DNA of 39,422 bases from Brachionus koreanus (GCA_016987375.1 PJRA01000244.1:91186-130607), one strand, 5' to 3'; shown: positions 22,201 through 31,575, numbered from the stretch's first letter. The notes: a model not told the origin generated them from the sequence alone. Program-made: numbers and translations.

Positions 22201-24858
22201 ATGTTCTAATGCTATATACTGTTTTGCACAATTGCACAGTTTTTGTACAGACCAAATTTGAGTGATACAAACCTTGTAACAGTTGATACATTTTGCAAAA
22301 CTACTTTCGGACCTTTAGAAAAAAAGTTATTTTAATTTAAAATTTTTGTTTTTGTTTTTTGTTCCAAAATTCAATGCCCATTTACTAATTTAGTTGAATG
22401 GTATTATAGAGCTTTAAAAAAATATGTATTTGCTGATGTTGACAAATTTTCACAAAAACACAACTAAAATTTAAATACAAATAACTAAAGGGAGTAGTGG
22501 TTACATCCCAATGGACAATACAACGTCAGCCATGAAATTTGAGACTGAAAACCTTCGGGGAGGTAACAAGCAGAAAAATGGGATATTTACTGCGAAACAC
22601 AGATGTAGAGTCGGAAACTCTTCCTGTATTCTGGATCTGAAAACGCAAGACTACGCGGCGTAGCGATAATGCTTTCAAAACAAGCAAAGAATGGAATGGG
22701 AACCAATAAATGAAAGACTGGCTGTTTGGCTTCTTTTTCAACACAAAATTATAAACAAATTGACATGGAAATCACCAGATGGAAAACTGCAGCGGGAAAA
22801 TCTCTAATAAGATTAATATCTTGACTATTTACAATACTTATAATATTTTTGCGAAAATAATTTTGGTACCTATTTGGACATGTACAGATGCTTAGTTTTC
22901 AACTTTTGTGTTAAATTTGATCATATTTTGAGTATTTACTCCAATTTCAATGCGTAAGAGATAATAGCATTAAATAGAATCTAATTGACACCTAAAAAAG
23001 TGTTGAATATAAAATTGAAAATAAAAAAGAAAAATTTAATTATTCATATGACGGATTAATATTTTTCCTCAGAAATTAGCAAAAAAAATAATCTTTTGAC
23101 TTGAATTGTTTTTTTTTGGTGAATTTTACTTTATTTTATTTTATTTGTACTTACCCCAGTGGCCAAAAGTTCATTTTTTGAATCAAAAGCGATCTGAGTA
23201 ATAGCGTCAGTGTGCGGCTTAAACACTTCGAACATAACAAGTTCATACTTATCGTTTTTGGACATTAGCTTCAAAAATCTAAGCACTCCGTCCTTAAATC
23301 CAGCCACAATAGTTCCACCTTCTGGATCAACCTTTAAAATAAATAGAAAACATGAAATTATAAATATTTAATCAAAATGTACAGTTGTATTCATCCATCT
23401 TAGAGAAGATCCACTTTTGTTGAAATTTTTTTGACATAAAATTTCAAAATTAGTATAATCATAGACTTTGACCGATCCATCATCAGCTGTTGTGGCAAAC
23501 AAATGACTTATGGGACAACACTCAATTCCATTAATGCATCCGGCATGATAGTTGAACAATTTTCTCGGATTTTCACTAGTTGCACTAAAACCCAAATCTA
23601 TTTTCCATATGGCGCCATTAGAGTCCTGAGCATACCAAATAGTCGAATCTTCGCTTATGTCCTTGACCATTGATCTCAATGCGACATTATTTCCCACTTT
23701 GAGCTCATTGAGCGGTTCAATCTCAAGCTTAACGCCTTCCTCACTCGGCTCAGACGAATCTATAGTCTCAAAATCCCACACTCTTATCGAGCCATCATCT
23801 CCAATTGTGTAAATGTCTCCTTCGTTTAAAGTAATCTGTTGTATGGTGCCTGTATGGCATGATTTGTTTTTTTTGCGACAAATCTCAGTCTGGATGAGAC
23901 TTTCATCCCAAAGCAGCATGTTGCCCCATTCACAGCCGGACAAAACTTTTCCGTCCGGCAGTTCAGCATAGCCTTCGATGTCAGATATTTCTGTTTTGCC
24001 AAATTTGCCAATGTCACCTTGAAGCTTAAAGCCAGTGAATGTTTTAGCCATTTTCCAAAATTTAATGTGTCCAGTGCCAGCCGAAGTCAAAACACCTTCC
24101 AAGTCTTTGGAAAATGTGACTTTGAAAATGTCCTGTGAAAAGGCTTTTGTTCTTAGAACAATTTTTTCTTCGCGCCAATCCCAAATAGTCAGCATGAAAT
24201 CAGGCGCTGAGCCAAGAGAAGCGATCAAATTTCCGCTTGGGTCATAGTCCAAAAAAGCATAGCCTTTGACGGTGCCTTGTCTTAAAATTCGATACAATTT
24301 AAGAGACGGATAGGCGTATATGTTTATATTTGGCACATTGCCTTTTTCACCGACAGCAAAATATTGTCTGCTTGGATGAACAGCAATGGCTCCCACAGCT
24401 CCGCCGCTAAGTGTTTTCAAATAGCGCTGCTCTCTAGTCCGAATGTTAAGCAGTTGTACTAAACTACCAGCACTGAATATTAAAGTCTCCTCGTCAATTA
24501 AAAACAAATTGGATCTTTTTTTACAATCATAGCCAAATGAGTGAAATAATTGCAAAAAATTAGTGTTCATATTTGACTCTTCTGATGTGACTGGCTTGAA
24601 TATAAGGGATTCATAGTCGTAAAAAAAATCCGGATCCAATTTGGCAATTTCGGTTTTTTTTTGTTTTTTAGGCTTTTCTTCTTTGATTTCACTAATTTCT
24701 GATTGTTCGTTTTCATCTGGATTTTCTATTGTTTCATTTACCACATCGGCATCGGTTGTTACATCTAACTGATCATTACTGTTTGTTTCATTTTCAGCTT
24801 CATCTTGTTTAACCTCATCTGGATTCGGTACTTCTACCGGCTTTGTCTCATCCGACAT
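11490..24858 (-). CDS. CFAP44: Cilia- and flagella-associated protein 44 (complete, 10 exons)
   Basis: Join (minus strand): 24858-23383, 23331-23155, 21197-21084, 21028-20873, 20806-20370, 20299-19500, 16222-16082, 15932-15568, 15508-15327, 13212-11490. All junctions are GT-AG and stay in frame, giving 5571 nt and 1856 aa, close to the length I recall for human CFAP44. Residues 1-90 are acidic and disordered. WD40 repeats run from about 90 to 900 (LFLIDEETLIFSAG, AIAVHPSRQYFAVGEKG, LPDGKVLSGCEWGNMLLWD, IGDDGSIRVWDFET). The rest is long coiled coil with an acidic DE-rich patch and the conserved CPSGLRQELYDQVCQLREKR segment. CFAP44 with CFAP43 tethers the inner-arm dynein f head to axonemal doublets, so it marks a ciliated or flagellated animal. 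Introns 2, 6 and 9 (1957, 3277, 2114 bp) are transposon-filled; the others are 51-149 bp. AATAAA (minus) lies at 11443-11438. Confidence 0.93.
13331..14672 (+). repeat. Dispersed repeat copy A, split by a mariner insertion
   Basis: 13331-13428 and 14553-14672 together align with the uninterrupted copy B at 17731-17951: TGTTACCTTCTTTAATCA, ATGCTTCGAAAT.CTGACAG, CT(a)GGCTTACATCTT, ATTCCATTCTTAGAACTTC. The transposon at 13429-14552 sits exactly at the TA of ATTTAATACTA. Confidence 0.8.
13429..14552. mobile_element. Tc1/mariner element (interior is an N gap)
   Basis: Left end ACGGGTGATGCATAAGTAAA and the reverse complement of the right end are near-identical inverted repeats of over 30 bp. TA flanks both sides (13427-13428, 14553-14554). 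The 853-N gap 13552-14404 replaces the interior. The subterminal left sequence (ATAAACTGCTAAAAATAAGC) matches that of the transposase-bearing relic at 30516, so the gap probably hides a transposase of that family. Confidence 0.85.
15327..15508 (-). CDS. CFAP44: CFAP44 exon 9 (coiled coil)
   Basis: 182 nt from acceptor GTTAG|ATCAAC: INSNQMIFNRKVLTLRDKKK...EEIPE, ending GAA CA|GTGAGT in phase 2. It joins exon 10 in frame across the 2114-bp intron that contains the assembly gap, so no exon need be hidden in the Ns. Confidence 0.82.
15568..15932 (-). CDS. CFAP44: CFAP44 exon 8 (coiled coil)
   Basis: 365 nt. Reads ILDAKSEESENSLLQGQS, then basic coil and the family-conserved YENPIDLENIQNAERTIGDF segment, ending KKF|GTAAGA in phase 0. 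The ORF upstream of 15932 is intronic. Confidence 0.88.
16082..16222 (-). CDS. CFAP44: CFAP44 exon 7 (variable linker)
   Basis: Acceptor CATTTTAG|TTTCGG is the only frame-compatible reading (VSEILNADSQGLNLDGQ...). A stronger-looking donor at 16070 (ATA|GTAAAG) would break the frame into exon 8. The donor A|GTACGA after 16082 keeps it. Asn/Asp/Ser-rich, poorly conserved part of the protein. Confidence 0.65.
16690..17014 (+). mobile_element. Internally deleted pogo/Tigger-like element
   Basis: A fragment starting MEFKGVKRKINLITIKVKFEAL (about 16690-16800) resembles the CENP-B/pogo N-terminal helix-turn-helix. The right end carries AACTCGAACTTTTTGCTCGG and GACGAGTTCGAGTTAACC and ends in ATTTACTG|TA, as pogo-like terminal repeats do. 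The left terminus was not found. Confidence 0.5.
17120..17440 (+). pseudogene. Possible mariner transposase N-terminal scrap
   Basis: Reads ATEVVREICQVQGEN...NNGYMSIQRKR with stops and shifts, reminiscent of the mariner helix-turn-helix (aarkIcevfGe...FrsGd.sl). Only a weak hand match. Confidence 0.25.
17731..17951 (+). repeat. Dispersed repeat copy B (empty site)
   Basis: Uninterrupted copy of the repeat that in copy A is split by the mariner. Contains GATATATTTAATACTAAGCT at the insertion-equivalent point, with a single TA. Confidence 0.75.
17977..19229. mobile_element. Foldback/long-TIR element, possibly MULE-derived
   Basis: Outer arms 17977-18187 and 19019-19229 (211 bp each) are inverted copies with termini ATTTGGGTACTTGTT. 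Inner arms 18185-18275 and 18468-18558 (91 bp each) are also inverted copies. Thus the left arm is one contiguous 299-bp repeat, while the right arm is split by a 460-bp insert (18559-19018). The insert begins a reading PKRGRPKKQKAALF, like the tail of MULE transposases at 10606. No clear target duplication seen. Confidence 0.75.
19500..20299 (-). CDS. CFAP44: CFAP44 exon 6 (last WD40 blades into coiled coil)
   Basis: 800 nt, starting at acceptor TTTAAG|CAAATC so that the read is ...YD-KSKKFSIMGEKNGVLRV. It holds HYWSFGYHDTDYGHVTNVCL and SIGADSNIFGILF, then the coiled coil. It ends CAA G|GTTAGT in phase 1. Confidence 0.88.
20370..20806 (-). CDS. CFAP44: CFAP44 exon 5
   Basis: 437 nt. Starts in a charged E/K-rich coil (HEEELERKRIEEEERLKKE), then PYIPETPSKICWALYSSQDTF and the DYDAGYLYEC motif, ending at GA|GTAAGT in phase 2. 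The charged coil separates two WD40 propellers. Confidence 0.88.
20873..21028 (-). CDS. CFAP44: CFAP44 exon 4
   Basis: 52 codons, phase 0: HKNRLLVCMENGAVYEFEAP then a basic stretch to KSFLR|GTAATA. It aligns with the family's LL.ICENGYV.E.PLP segment. Confidence 0.83.
21084..21197 (-). CDS. CFAP44: CFAP44 exon 3 (WD40)
   Basis: 38 codons, phase 0, SDDKTVFFF...PIGFVNLPSKVTFMTW. It continues the ATG-S-[ED]DKTVFFF blade interrupted by the 1957-bp intron 2. Confidence 0.85.
21197..21796. other. CFAP44 intron 2, proximal part
   Basis: Mostly A/T-rich. A GC-richer block at about 21590-21750 (minus reading LDAVASVSDRSCCSKRHLK and similar) looks like transposon or repeat sequence I cannot place. 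Confidence 0.35.
21800..21985 (-). repeat. Dispersed repeat copy C (reverse orientation)
   Basis: On the minus strand it reads ATGGTATAAATACAGATTCC, ATACTTAGAACTTC and TTAGCTAATACGGTGCATAA, matching the order of blocks in copies A and B with an internal deletion around the mariner target. Confidence 0.55.
22045..22373. mobile_element. Palindromic MITE, copy 2
   Basis: The whole element folds on itself: left GTGAATTTTGGAACAAAAAG, right end reverse complement TTGAATTTTGGAACAAAAAA. Inner arms share TATCAATTGATACAAGGTTT and its mirror. Same family as 5694-6002. Lies in CFAP44 intron 2. Confidence 0.8.
22490..22800 (+). mobile_element. LINE endonuclease-domain relic
   Basis: Frame-shifted reading SENARLRGVAIMLSKQAKN, then EWEPINERL, then KLTWKSPDGKLQ, typical of the apurinic endonuclease domain of RTE/CR1-type LINEs (RREGVA..LS..A...L..W.PIN.R and H..TW.SPDG). 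Same family as the deleted copy at 10020-10400. Confidence 0.6.
23155..23331 (-). CDS. CFAP44: CFAP44 exon 2 (WD40)
   Basis: 59 codons, phase 0 at both ends, beginning VDPEGGTIVAGFKDGVLRFL and ending LLATG before donor GTAAGT. Too short for an ORF scan; identified by continuing the WD40 blade pattern. Confidence 0.88.
23383..24858 (-). CDS. CFAP44: CFAP44 exon 1 (N-terminal WD40 propeller)
   Basis: 492 codons, ending N-T-T|GTACAT in phase 0. Encodes the acidic leader and the conserved FYDYESLIFKP start of the WD40 domain, then several blades. The frame runs four codons past the true donor before a stop, so the tail VHFD is intronic. An acceptor-like TTTAG sits 8 nt before the ATG (see findings). 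Confidence 0.92.
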
Positions 24859-25007
24859 TTTAATATCTAAATTTTTAAGAATAAAAAAAATTAATAAAAA
24901 AATTCAAAATATCATTTTTTGATTCCCATAAAAGCTGATTATTAAGAGCTAGAAATTTAAAAAATTTAAGATTGCTTGGCATTTTTTTTTCGGGTTTTCA
25001 GCACTAG

Positions 25008-26769
25008 CTATTTCTTACTATCATAATCCGGTGGTTTTTCGCCATCCGAGTCGGACAAACTGTCCTCATTTGACTCGGTATTATCTTTATTATAAGAAAA
25101 TAAAATTGGAGTGTGTGATTTTTCTTTTTTTTTTAAATTTTCGTTAATGTTAGATTGAGTTTTTTGACTAGGTAAATTTTCCTTATACAACTCTGAGAAT
25201 GATTTTATAGAACTAGTCTCAGTAGATAATTTATTTAACGAAAAATCTTCTTTTTCATCAGATAAATTATCTGATGACTTTCTAAGAACAGTTTCAGGTC
25301 TCAAATCATCATCTATTCGTGAAGGTGATTTTGTTAAATTGTCTAATTTTTCAAATGATTTTCTCAGATCCGATAAGGACCTAAATAACATTGCCGATTT
25401 CTTTGTATCAACACTCTCGTGAGCGTCTTCTTTTTTGTCTAAATCTGGGGCAGTCAAAGGTGATTTTTTTTCTTCTACCAAATCAGAATCTGTTTTCTTG
25501 TTCACATCAACAAACACATTGTCTTCTTTTTTGTCTGAATCTGGCAAAGGTGATTTTTTTTCTTCTACCAAATAAGAATCTGTTTTCCTGTTCACATCAA
25601 CAAACACATTGTCTTCTTTTTTGTCTGAATCTGGCAAGGGTGATTTTTTTTGTTCTACCAAATCAGAATCTGTTTTCTTGTTCACATCAACAAACACATT
25701 GTCTTCTTTTTTGTCTGAATCTGGGGCAGTCAAAGTTTGATTCAACTGGTTAAAATTTGTAAGAGAAACTTGGTTTAAAACTTGATCTAATTTTTCTTTT
25801 TTCATATGGGTAGCATGTTCCACGCTATCTAATTCATCAGTTTCAGAGCTAGTTTCTGATTCAACCATTTCAAAACTATTAATTCCATCTACTAAATTGT
25901 TTGTCTCTAAATATTCATTAGCTGTATCTAAATTTAAATCCGATTTTAGGTCTAAATCTGATTTTTGAAAATGTTGGAAAGGAATGTTTATCGATTGACT
26001 TCTTACAGGAATACGCTCTGATTCAGTAAAATCATGTTTTGTTTCAGTAATTGGCTCAAGCGATGGCCGATGACCTCTTAGCGGATTGACAACAGGATAA
26101 ATAGAATTTTTTTTCACCTTTTCTTTTTTATCAGACTTATTTTTTGATTCATTATCTTTCAAAGTTTTAATATGAGAATTATTTTTAGGTTTTTTTCGGC
26201 CTGAATCATCTATTTTTTTTTCTCTTACTAGATATTGTTTTTTTGGCATAACTGGTTTGATATCTATTTTGTTGAGCTTTAACTTGTCAGTATTAACCAA
26301 TGGTTTTTGATATTTTGATATTTGCTTTTCTTCTTTAGTTGGCGTTGCGACCGTTTTCATTCTTTCTATATCTGGAGTGATTGGCGGAGATGCGGACAAC
26401 GTTTTTTCAGATGATGAAGAGCTTCTCGATCTGATTTCTTCCACAATTCCAGATATGACAGTTTTGGCAAGCTGATCCAATGAGTCTGTTTCTACTGTAG
26501 GAATCCATTTTGTTTCTTGCTTAACTTTTTGCGCATAAACAATTTTCTCCATAGTTGTTTCTTGGACTGCAATTTTCTCTTGTTTATTTGTAGTTACTTG
26601 TTCGTACATGTTTAATTTTTCGTGGTATTTAATGCGAAATTTTCTCAAGGCAACACATTTCAAAAGATGAAAGGCGCGTTTCCATGATAATTTCTGTGAT
26701 AAATCTTAGAAGACAAGTAAGAACAGAAACACCAATATGAAAACACTTACCAGTATTTTTTTGGGACAT
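25008..26769 (-). CDS. Disordered Lys/Asp/Ser-rich protein with 30-aa repeats
   Basis: Two exons: 26751-26769 (MSQKNT plus one base; donor ACTG|GTAAGT) and 25008-26704 (acceptor CTTCTAAG|ATTTATC). The join gives 571 aa, starting MSQKNTDLSQKLSWKRAFHL. The N-terminal 45 residues are a basic amphipathic helix-like region (FHLLKCVALRKFRIKYHEKL), perhaps IQ- or membrane/calmodulin-like, but not a clear motif. The rest is disordered. About three tandem copies of a 30-residue unit (PLPDSDKKEDNVFVDVNKKT plus 10 more) lie in the DNA at about 25451-25735, followed by a degenerate fourth. The end is acidic (GEKPPDYDSKK). Function unknown. It lies 149 bp upstream of CFAP44 on the same strand. Confidence 0.75.
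25451..25735 (-). repeat. 90-bp in-frame tandem repeat
   Basis: About three near-identical 90-bp units within the coding exon, differing at a few bases (K/R, D/Y, Q/E changes). The near identity at DNA level points to recent duplication or homogenisation. Confidence 0.8.
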
Positions 26770-28156
26770 TTTAGCAATATTAATTTTAAGTTTTTCTTTT
26801 TCTTTATTAGAATTAATATAAAATATATCTTAGAGTATCTATGGTTACATGTTTCCTCGATACACAATATAAAACAATTCAGACTTAATTTTTTAGTTAT
26901 TATAACTAAAGCATTTGAAAATTGTTGTTTGAATTTATGGATTTATAATTTGACTCGAATATAATATTTGAAAAATTTACTGGAAAATTAATCTATTTGA
27001 ATTATAAAATTGAATTTTAAAAATATTCGAATTAAGACATAAAAATAAAAAATTATTTAGATAAAATATTTAATTTAATTTTACAAATCGAAAGAGAATT
27101 TATTTAAAAAAATATTTGAAAATAATTAAAATTCTAATAAAAAATTGATTTTTGAGCTTCTTTGAAGCAATGGCAGTTGATTCTACTGTTTCCTTACCCA
27201 ATTGTCCAGATTAATTTTGAAATTGTTTATAGAATTAATGATGTGATAAAATAAACTATTCCAAGCATAAATAATATTGGAAAAAAAATCTTTACAAAAA
27301 ATTATTTAGGAAATTAAATGGAATATGTCGTCTCACCTCATTTGGGTACCAAATTTTATCTTAGTTTCAAAAATACAAGTTTTTAAAAATGATAATCTAT
27401 TAAACATAAAGAGTTGTATAGGAAAACAAGGATCGACCACTGAAAACAGCATAAATGGCTAACTAACATGCCATGTCAATGCCTTTAGTCGCATTATTTA
27501 AGAAATCAAGTTTACTAAGGACAGTTTAAAATGGGGAAAACGCGTGGATGTTTTAGTGGTATTTGAATATAGAAGAAGAGGAAGAAGAAATTCTTTTTCA
27601 TTTTTAAGATCGCAGTCAATCAAATACGAATGTTTCATTAATGAATATTCAACAAACATCGATGAATCATCGTCGGATATAATGGAAAATCAATGAAAAT
27701 ATGAAATTTACTTAAATTACATTTTTTAAATTTATTTATCTTCTTCTTTTGAATATATTTGTAAAAAATACTTTTTTATTGTTTTAAAAAGTATAATATG
27801 TAAATTAATTATTTATGCAACATTAATGGATTATCAAAAAAAAATTATAATTTTTAAAAAAAATAGATTTTAAGATTTCTGGTAGAAATGCTTTCAGCTA
27901 AAAACGGCAAAAGAGACTATAGCAATTTTGGAGCTTCTCTATCAAAGATATCAAAAATACCAATTAAAAACAAATTTGCAAACGCAATCAAAAAGCGCTC
28001 AGGGCCACGAAAAATTTAGTCCTAACAGAAAACTATATATGCCGACCGGTGCAAAAATGAGACAAATTGAAGAATTCTAAATAATCCAAATCCACTGTTT
28101 GTTTTAATGTAAGTAGCAAAGATAAAAATTCACAGGCACAATACTTATCGAAAAGC
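26770..28156. other. Intergenic spacer with possible transposon scraps
   Basis: A/T-rich. 27590-27690 reads RRGRRNSFSFLRSQ... and 27880-28010 reads MLSAKNGKRDYSNFG...KKRSGPRKI, which faintly resembles a Tc1-type helix-turn-helix linker. Neither is firm. Confidence 0.35.
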
Positions 28157-28711
28157 ATGGAGGAATCAGAAATTATTTCAGTAGAAGAAGAGTCTGAAAG
28201 AACAAATCAACTCAAGGATAGCTCAAGTGATCAGTTTAGTCTTGTAATATGGGAAATAGATCAAACTTATTTTGTAATTAGATGTAATTATTTTGTAGAA
28301 GATGATGAGATCGAAATATATTCTATTAAATTAGCCAAATTCAAAAATAAATTTTTAAAGGCTAGAGTTAAAAAAATTGGTACAAAAATACAGTGTGAAA
28401 GACAGTTAGATTATATTACTGGTTATATAGGGATATATTTAAATAGGGATATCGCAAAAAAAAGAAAATTTAGCCTTCCGAATGAAGGAAAAAGTCAAGA
28501 TGTAGAATCTTTACAGAAATTGAATTTTTAAAAAACAAAATTTAAAGAGCTTGAAAATCAATTATTAGTTAAGTCCCGATTGATACAAGATCAATCAACT
28601 GAATTGGCTAAATTTAAAGGATCAAATAATTTCCTAAAAGAGTTTTTTTCCAAAAATGACATAGAAAAATTTATATCATTTTCTAAAAATATTTTAAATA
28701 TTTTGGGATGA
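28157..28711 (+). pseudogene. Unknown ORF interrupted by an in-frame TAA
   Basis: From ATG 28157 the frame encodes 124 aa, begins MEESEIISVEEESERTNQ, and stops at 28529-28531. The same frame continues open for 59 more codons (TKFKELENQLLVKSRLIQDQ... to NILNILG) and stops at 28709-28711. The continuation has coiled-coil character, so the TAA looks like a premature stop. It could be an old gene, an intron boundary I miss, or a transposon accessory ORF. Family not recognised. Confidence 0.45.
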
Positions 28712-28739
28712 AAGTCAGACTTAGAGAGTCTTCTCAAAT

Positions 28740-29870
28740 GATTGTTGGGGAAGATCCTGAGCACTGTATTTTAAGTTAAAGATACACTTCTATCAAAATT
28801 TCTTTTTTCTTTAAAAGTGAACTTGAATTTTTGTTAAAAGAAACAAATATTAGCAACACTTGTGCTTATCTTAAAATAATGTCAAAATTTTCCTGCAATA
28901 CTAAATGCTGACTCACTAGGAACTGATGTGGCTGGAATAAGGCACTTTTCTTTAACTAAAATATCTTGTGGACTGATTGGTGAGGTTGAAACTGTAAATC
29001 TCTTAATAATTTCTTTTTCAGCAATCTCATAATCGACGACTGTTAAGTATTTGAAAGTATGAGGGAACAGAAAAGCCGCAATCTTTTGAAATGAATAAAA
29101 CCATTATTTCCAATTTTANNNNNNNNNNNNNNNNNNNNNNNNNNNNNNNNNNNNNNNNNNNNNNNNNNNNAAAAGAGTTGTTAGATTTTTCTAATTTTTT
29201 TCTGTTCTTATACACTAAATTTCTCAGAAACGATTTTTTTATGTCAAAATTTCTGCCTTTTAAAATTTTCAATAGATTCTTAAATAAATAAAAAATTTAA
29301 AAAAACAATTACCAATGAAGTTTTTTTTGCTCAGACAAATTTTTTTCAAAATTCGACCAAATTTCTAGTACGCTTAATTTCCATTTCACTCTCTTTATCG
29401 TCTTCTATTGTAATTATACCAATAAAAAATATATTTAAAATGATAAATGAGTTTCTTATTTTTCAATATTTCTAGCCCATTTTTTAAAATTAAATTAATA
29501 TTATGAGCCACTGTTACTGCTGATTTAATATCATTTGCATTGTCAGTTGTAATTGAAAAAATTTTATTGGAAATATTCAATTTGTTTAACCCATTTTCAA
29601 TAAATGACCTAATCCGGTTACTTAAATGACGTTCATAAAATCTCCGAAAAGCTTATAAAAGTGAATGTAGTTAAAACTTTTTGTCTCTCCACATATCACA
29701 AGTTAACGCAATACTGTCTATTTTTTCCAATATTTCTTTTAATCTTAAACGATATTCTACATACAATTTTTTTAATCTTGCTTAAATTGGTCTTTTCCCA
29801 TAGGCTTTTTCTCAAATTTGTCTCTGGTTCAGCATACTCCTTTGATAGATAAATTTTATGAAACTAAAGT
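28740..29870 (-). pseudogene. hAT transposase relic
   Basis: Minus-strand readings include SITTDNANDIKSAV and VAHNINLILKNGLEIL (about 29390-29600), the conserved hAT catalytic-core block, and IPATSVPSESAFSIAGKF (about 28880-28940), the hAT C-terminal dimerisation block. Frames are broken, and a 52-N gap (29119-29170) interrupts the middle. No termini found. Confidence 0.7.
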
Positions 29871-30515
29871 GGAGACGTAAAGAATCATACAATTTTTATC
29901 GAAATTTAGTTTAATTCCAAATCGAAATTGAAATTAAGATGCAGATCGATTTGAATTTGATCTTTTAGAAATGGATAAATTACGAATATTTTTTGGTTTA
30001 CATTGAGAGCTATGGGCTTCAGAATTTTTGTCATATTTTTCAAATTTACTTTAAAGAGAAACAAATAGAAATTAAAAACTAGAAAAAAAAAAAAAAATTA
30101 TAAATAGAATAAAAGTTTTTTACAGACTGCTAGACTGAGAAGGAAATTTTTAATCGTATTTGAATAAAGAAAAACATTTATTATTTGAAGGATTATTTGC
30201 AAGCTTAAGTTAAAACTCAGTTAATCCGTAACTTTGGCATCATAAATCATAATAAAATAGTTAACAAAATTTGTTTTTAAACTAAGCTAAAATTCTTGAA
30301 TATATATTTAACTATCTAAAGTAATTAAAGTATATTTCTTAATACATTTATACTTTTCTCATGAGCCTTTATTAAGATTAAAAAATCAAGAATGTTTTTT
30401 TTTCTAATTAAAATATGCGTATCAGAAAAGTAAAAAATGTATAAAATTTATACTTTTTATACTTTCTGTTTAGGAATCAAAAAATCAGTTTTATATCTTA
30501 CTTACTCCTAAAATA
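29871..30515. other. Intergenic A/T-rich spacer
   Basis: No ORF, repeat or RNA gene that I can support; includes a poly-A run near 30085. Confidence 0.5.
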
Positions 30516-31575
30516 ACGGGTAAGGCATAAGTAACTGGACAAAAATTAAGTTTACTTGCCGTTTATGCAACTGGTCTGATGATCTATTGTATTTATTTTT
30601 ATAAACTACTAATCATTAGCTATAATATTGCAAAAATTTTTTTTAATCATGGGACTTTCTGTGACTGAACGAGAGAATTTTCGAAAAGCCGTCAAAAATA
30701 TGATTTCACAAATGAAAAGTCTGACCTTGTCGCGCAATTTACAAGCAAGGAATTGCTCGAAGTACCATATATAATACAATCAACCGTATTCAAAATGGAG
30801 GGCCGACAATGGACAACTACAAAGAAGAAAATCTGAAAAGGTTGACCAATAATGGAACTGGAGTGAGTCAAAGACGTCAAGCGTCTAATTTTCTGTCCAC
30901 CAAAGAACAGTTGGTCGACAATTAAAAAAATGGGTATATAATATCGAAAACGTGAAAAAACGGCAAAATATAGTGCCGTACAGTTTGAAAAAGCAAGGCA
31001 CTTGAGCGAAAAACTTTCAAATATGCTAAATCGCTCACCATGTTCACTTATTTTGGATGACGAAAGATACTTTACTTTTGCGGGCGACAACATGCTGGGA
31101 AATGCCGAATATTACACAAATGAGAAGTCTTCTTGTCCGGACAGTGTTCGCTTTCCTGGAAAAGACAAGTTTCAAAAGAAGGTGTTGGTTTTGATTGCCA
31201 TATCCGATCGAGAAATGCCATCAATTCCGATATCTATATCGACGAATGCTTGAAAAATCGACTTCTCCCATTCATGGCCTGACTTAGCATCTGCTCATTA
31301 TTCAATCAAATGCACTACATGGATGGACGAAAACGTAAATTATATGGCCAAAGACATCAACCAGCCAAATGTTCCTCAAGTGCGTCCAATTGAAAATTTT
31401 TTGGGGTTGTTTAAGTGAGAAAGTGTACTAGGGAGGTTGGCAAGCCTTAACTGAGCAGCAGTTGATTAGCCGCATTGAGTTGAAGTTGAAGGAATTTGAC
31501 TTAAATTTTGTGATATCGCTTATGGTGGGGGTCAAAGAAAAGCTCAGAAAAATCGGCAAATTCATTCTCTATTAG
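30516..31575 (+). mobile_element. Tc1/mariner relic with decayed DDE transposase
   Basis: Left terminal repeat ACGGGTAAGGCATAAGTAAC preceded by TA. It matches the element at 13429. The transposase region starts at ATG 30649 and is shifted and stopped several times. Readable blocks: helix-turn-helix IARSTIYNTINRIQNGG, first Asp in ILDDERYFTF, INSDIYIDECLKNRLLPF, second Asp in WPDLASAHYS, and Glu in VRPIENFLG. By hand I count 36 residues between the second Asp and the Glu, i.e. DD36E-like. The right terminal repeat is not found, so the 3' end is lost. Confidence 0.8.

Noticed and set aside
25391..25753. 120-aa plus-strand ORF with repeats
   Set aside because: Antisense shadow of the 30-aa tandem repeat in the minus-strand gene.
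30692..31093. 133-aa minus-strand ORF
   Set aside because: Lies antisense to the mariner transposase relic, whose plus-strand blocks are recognisable.
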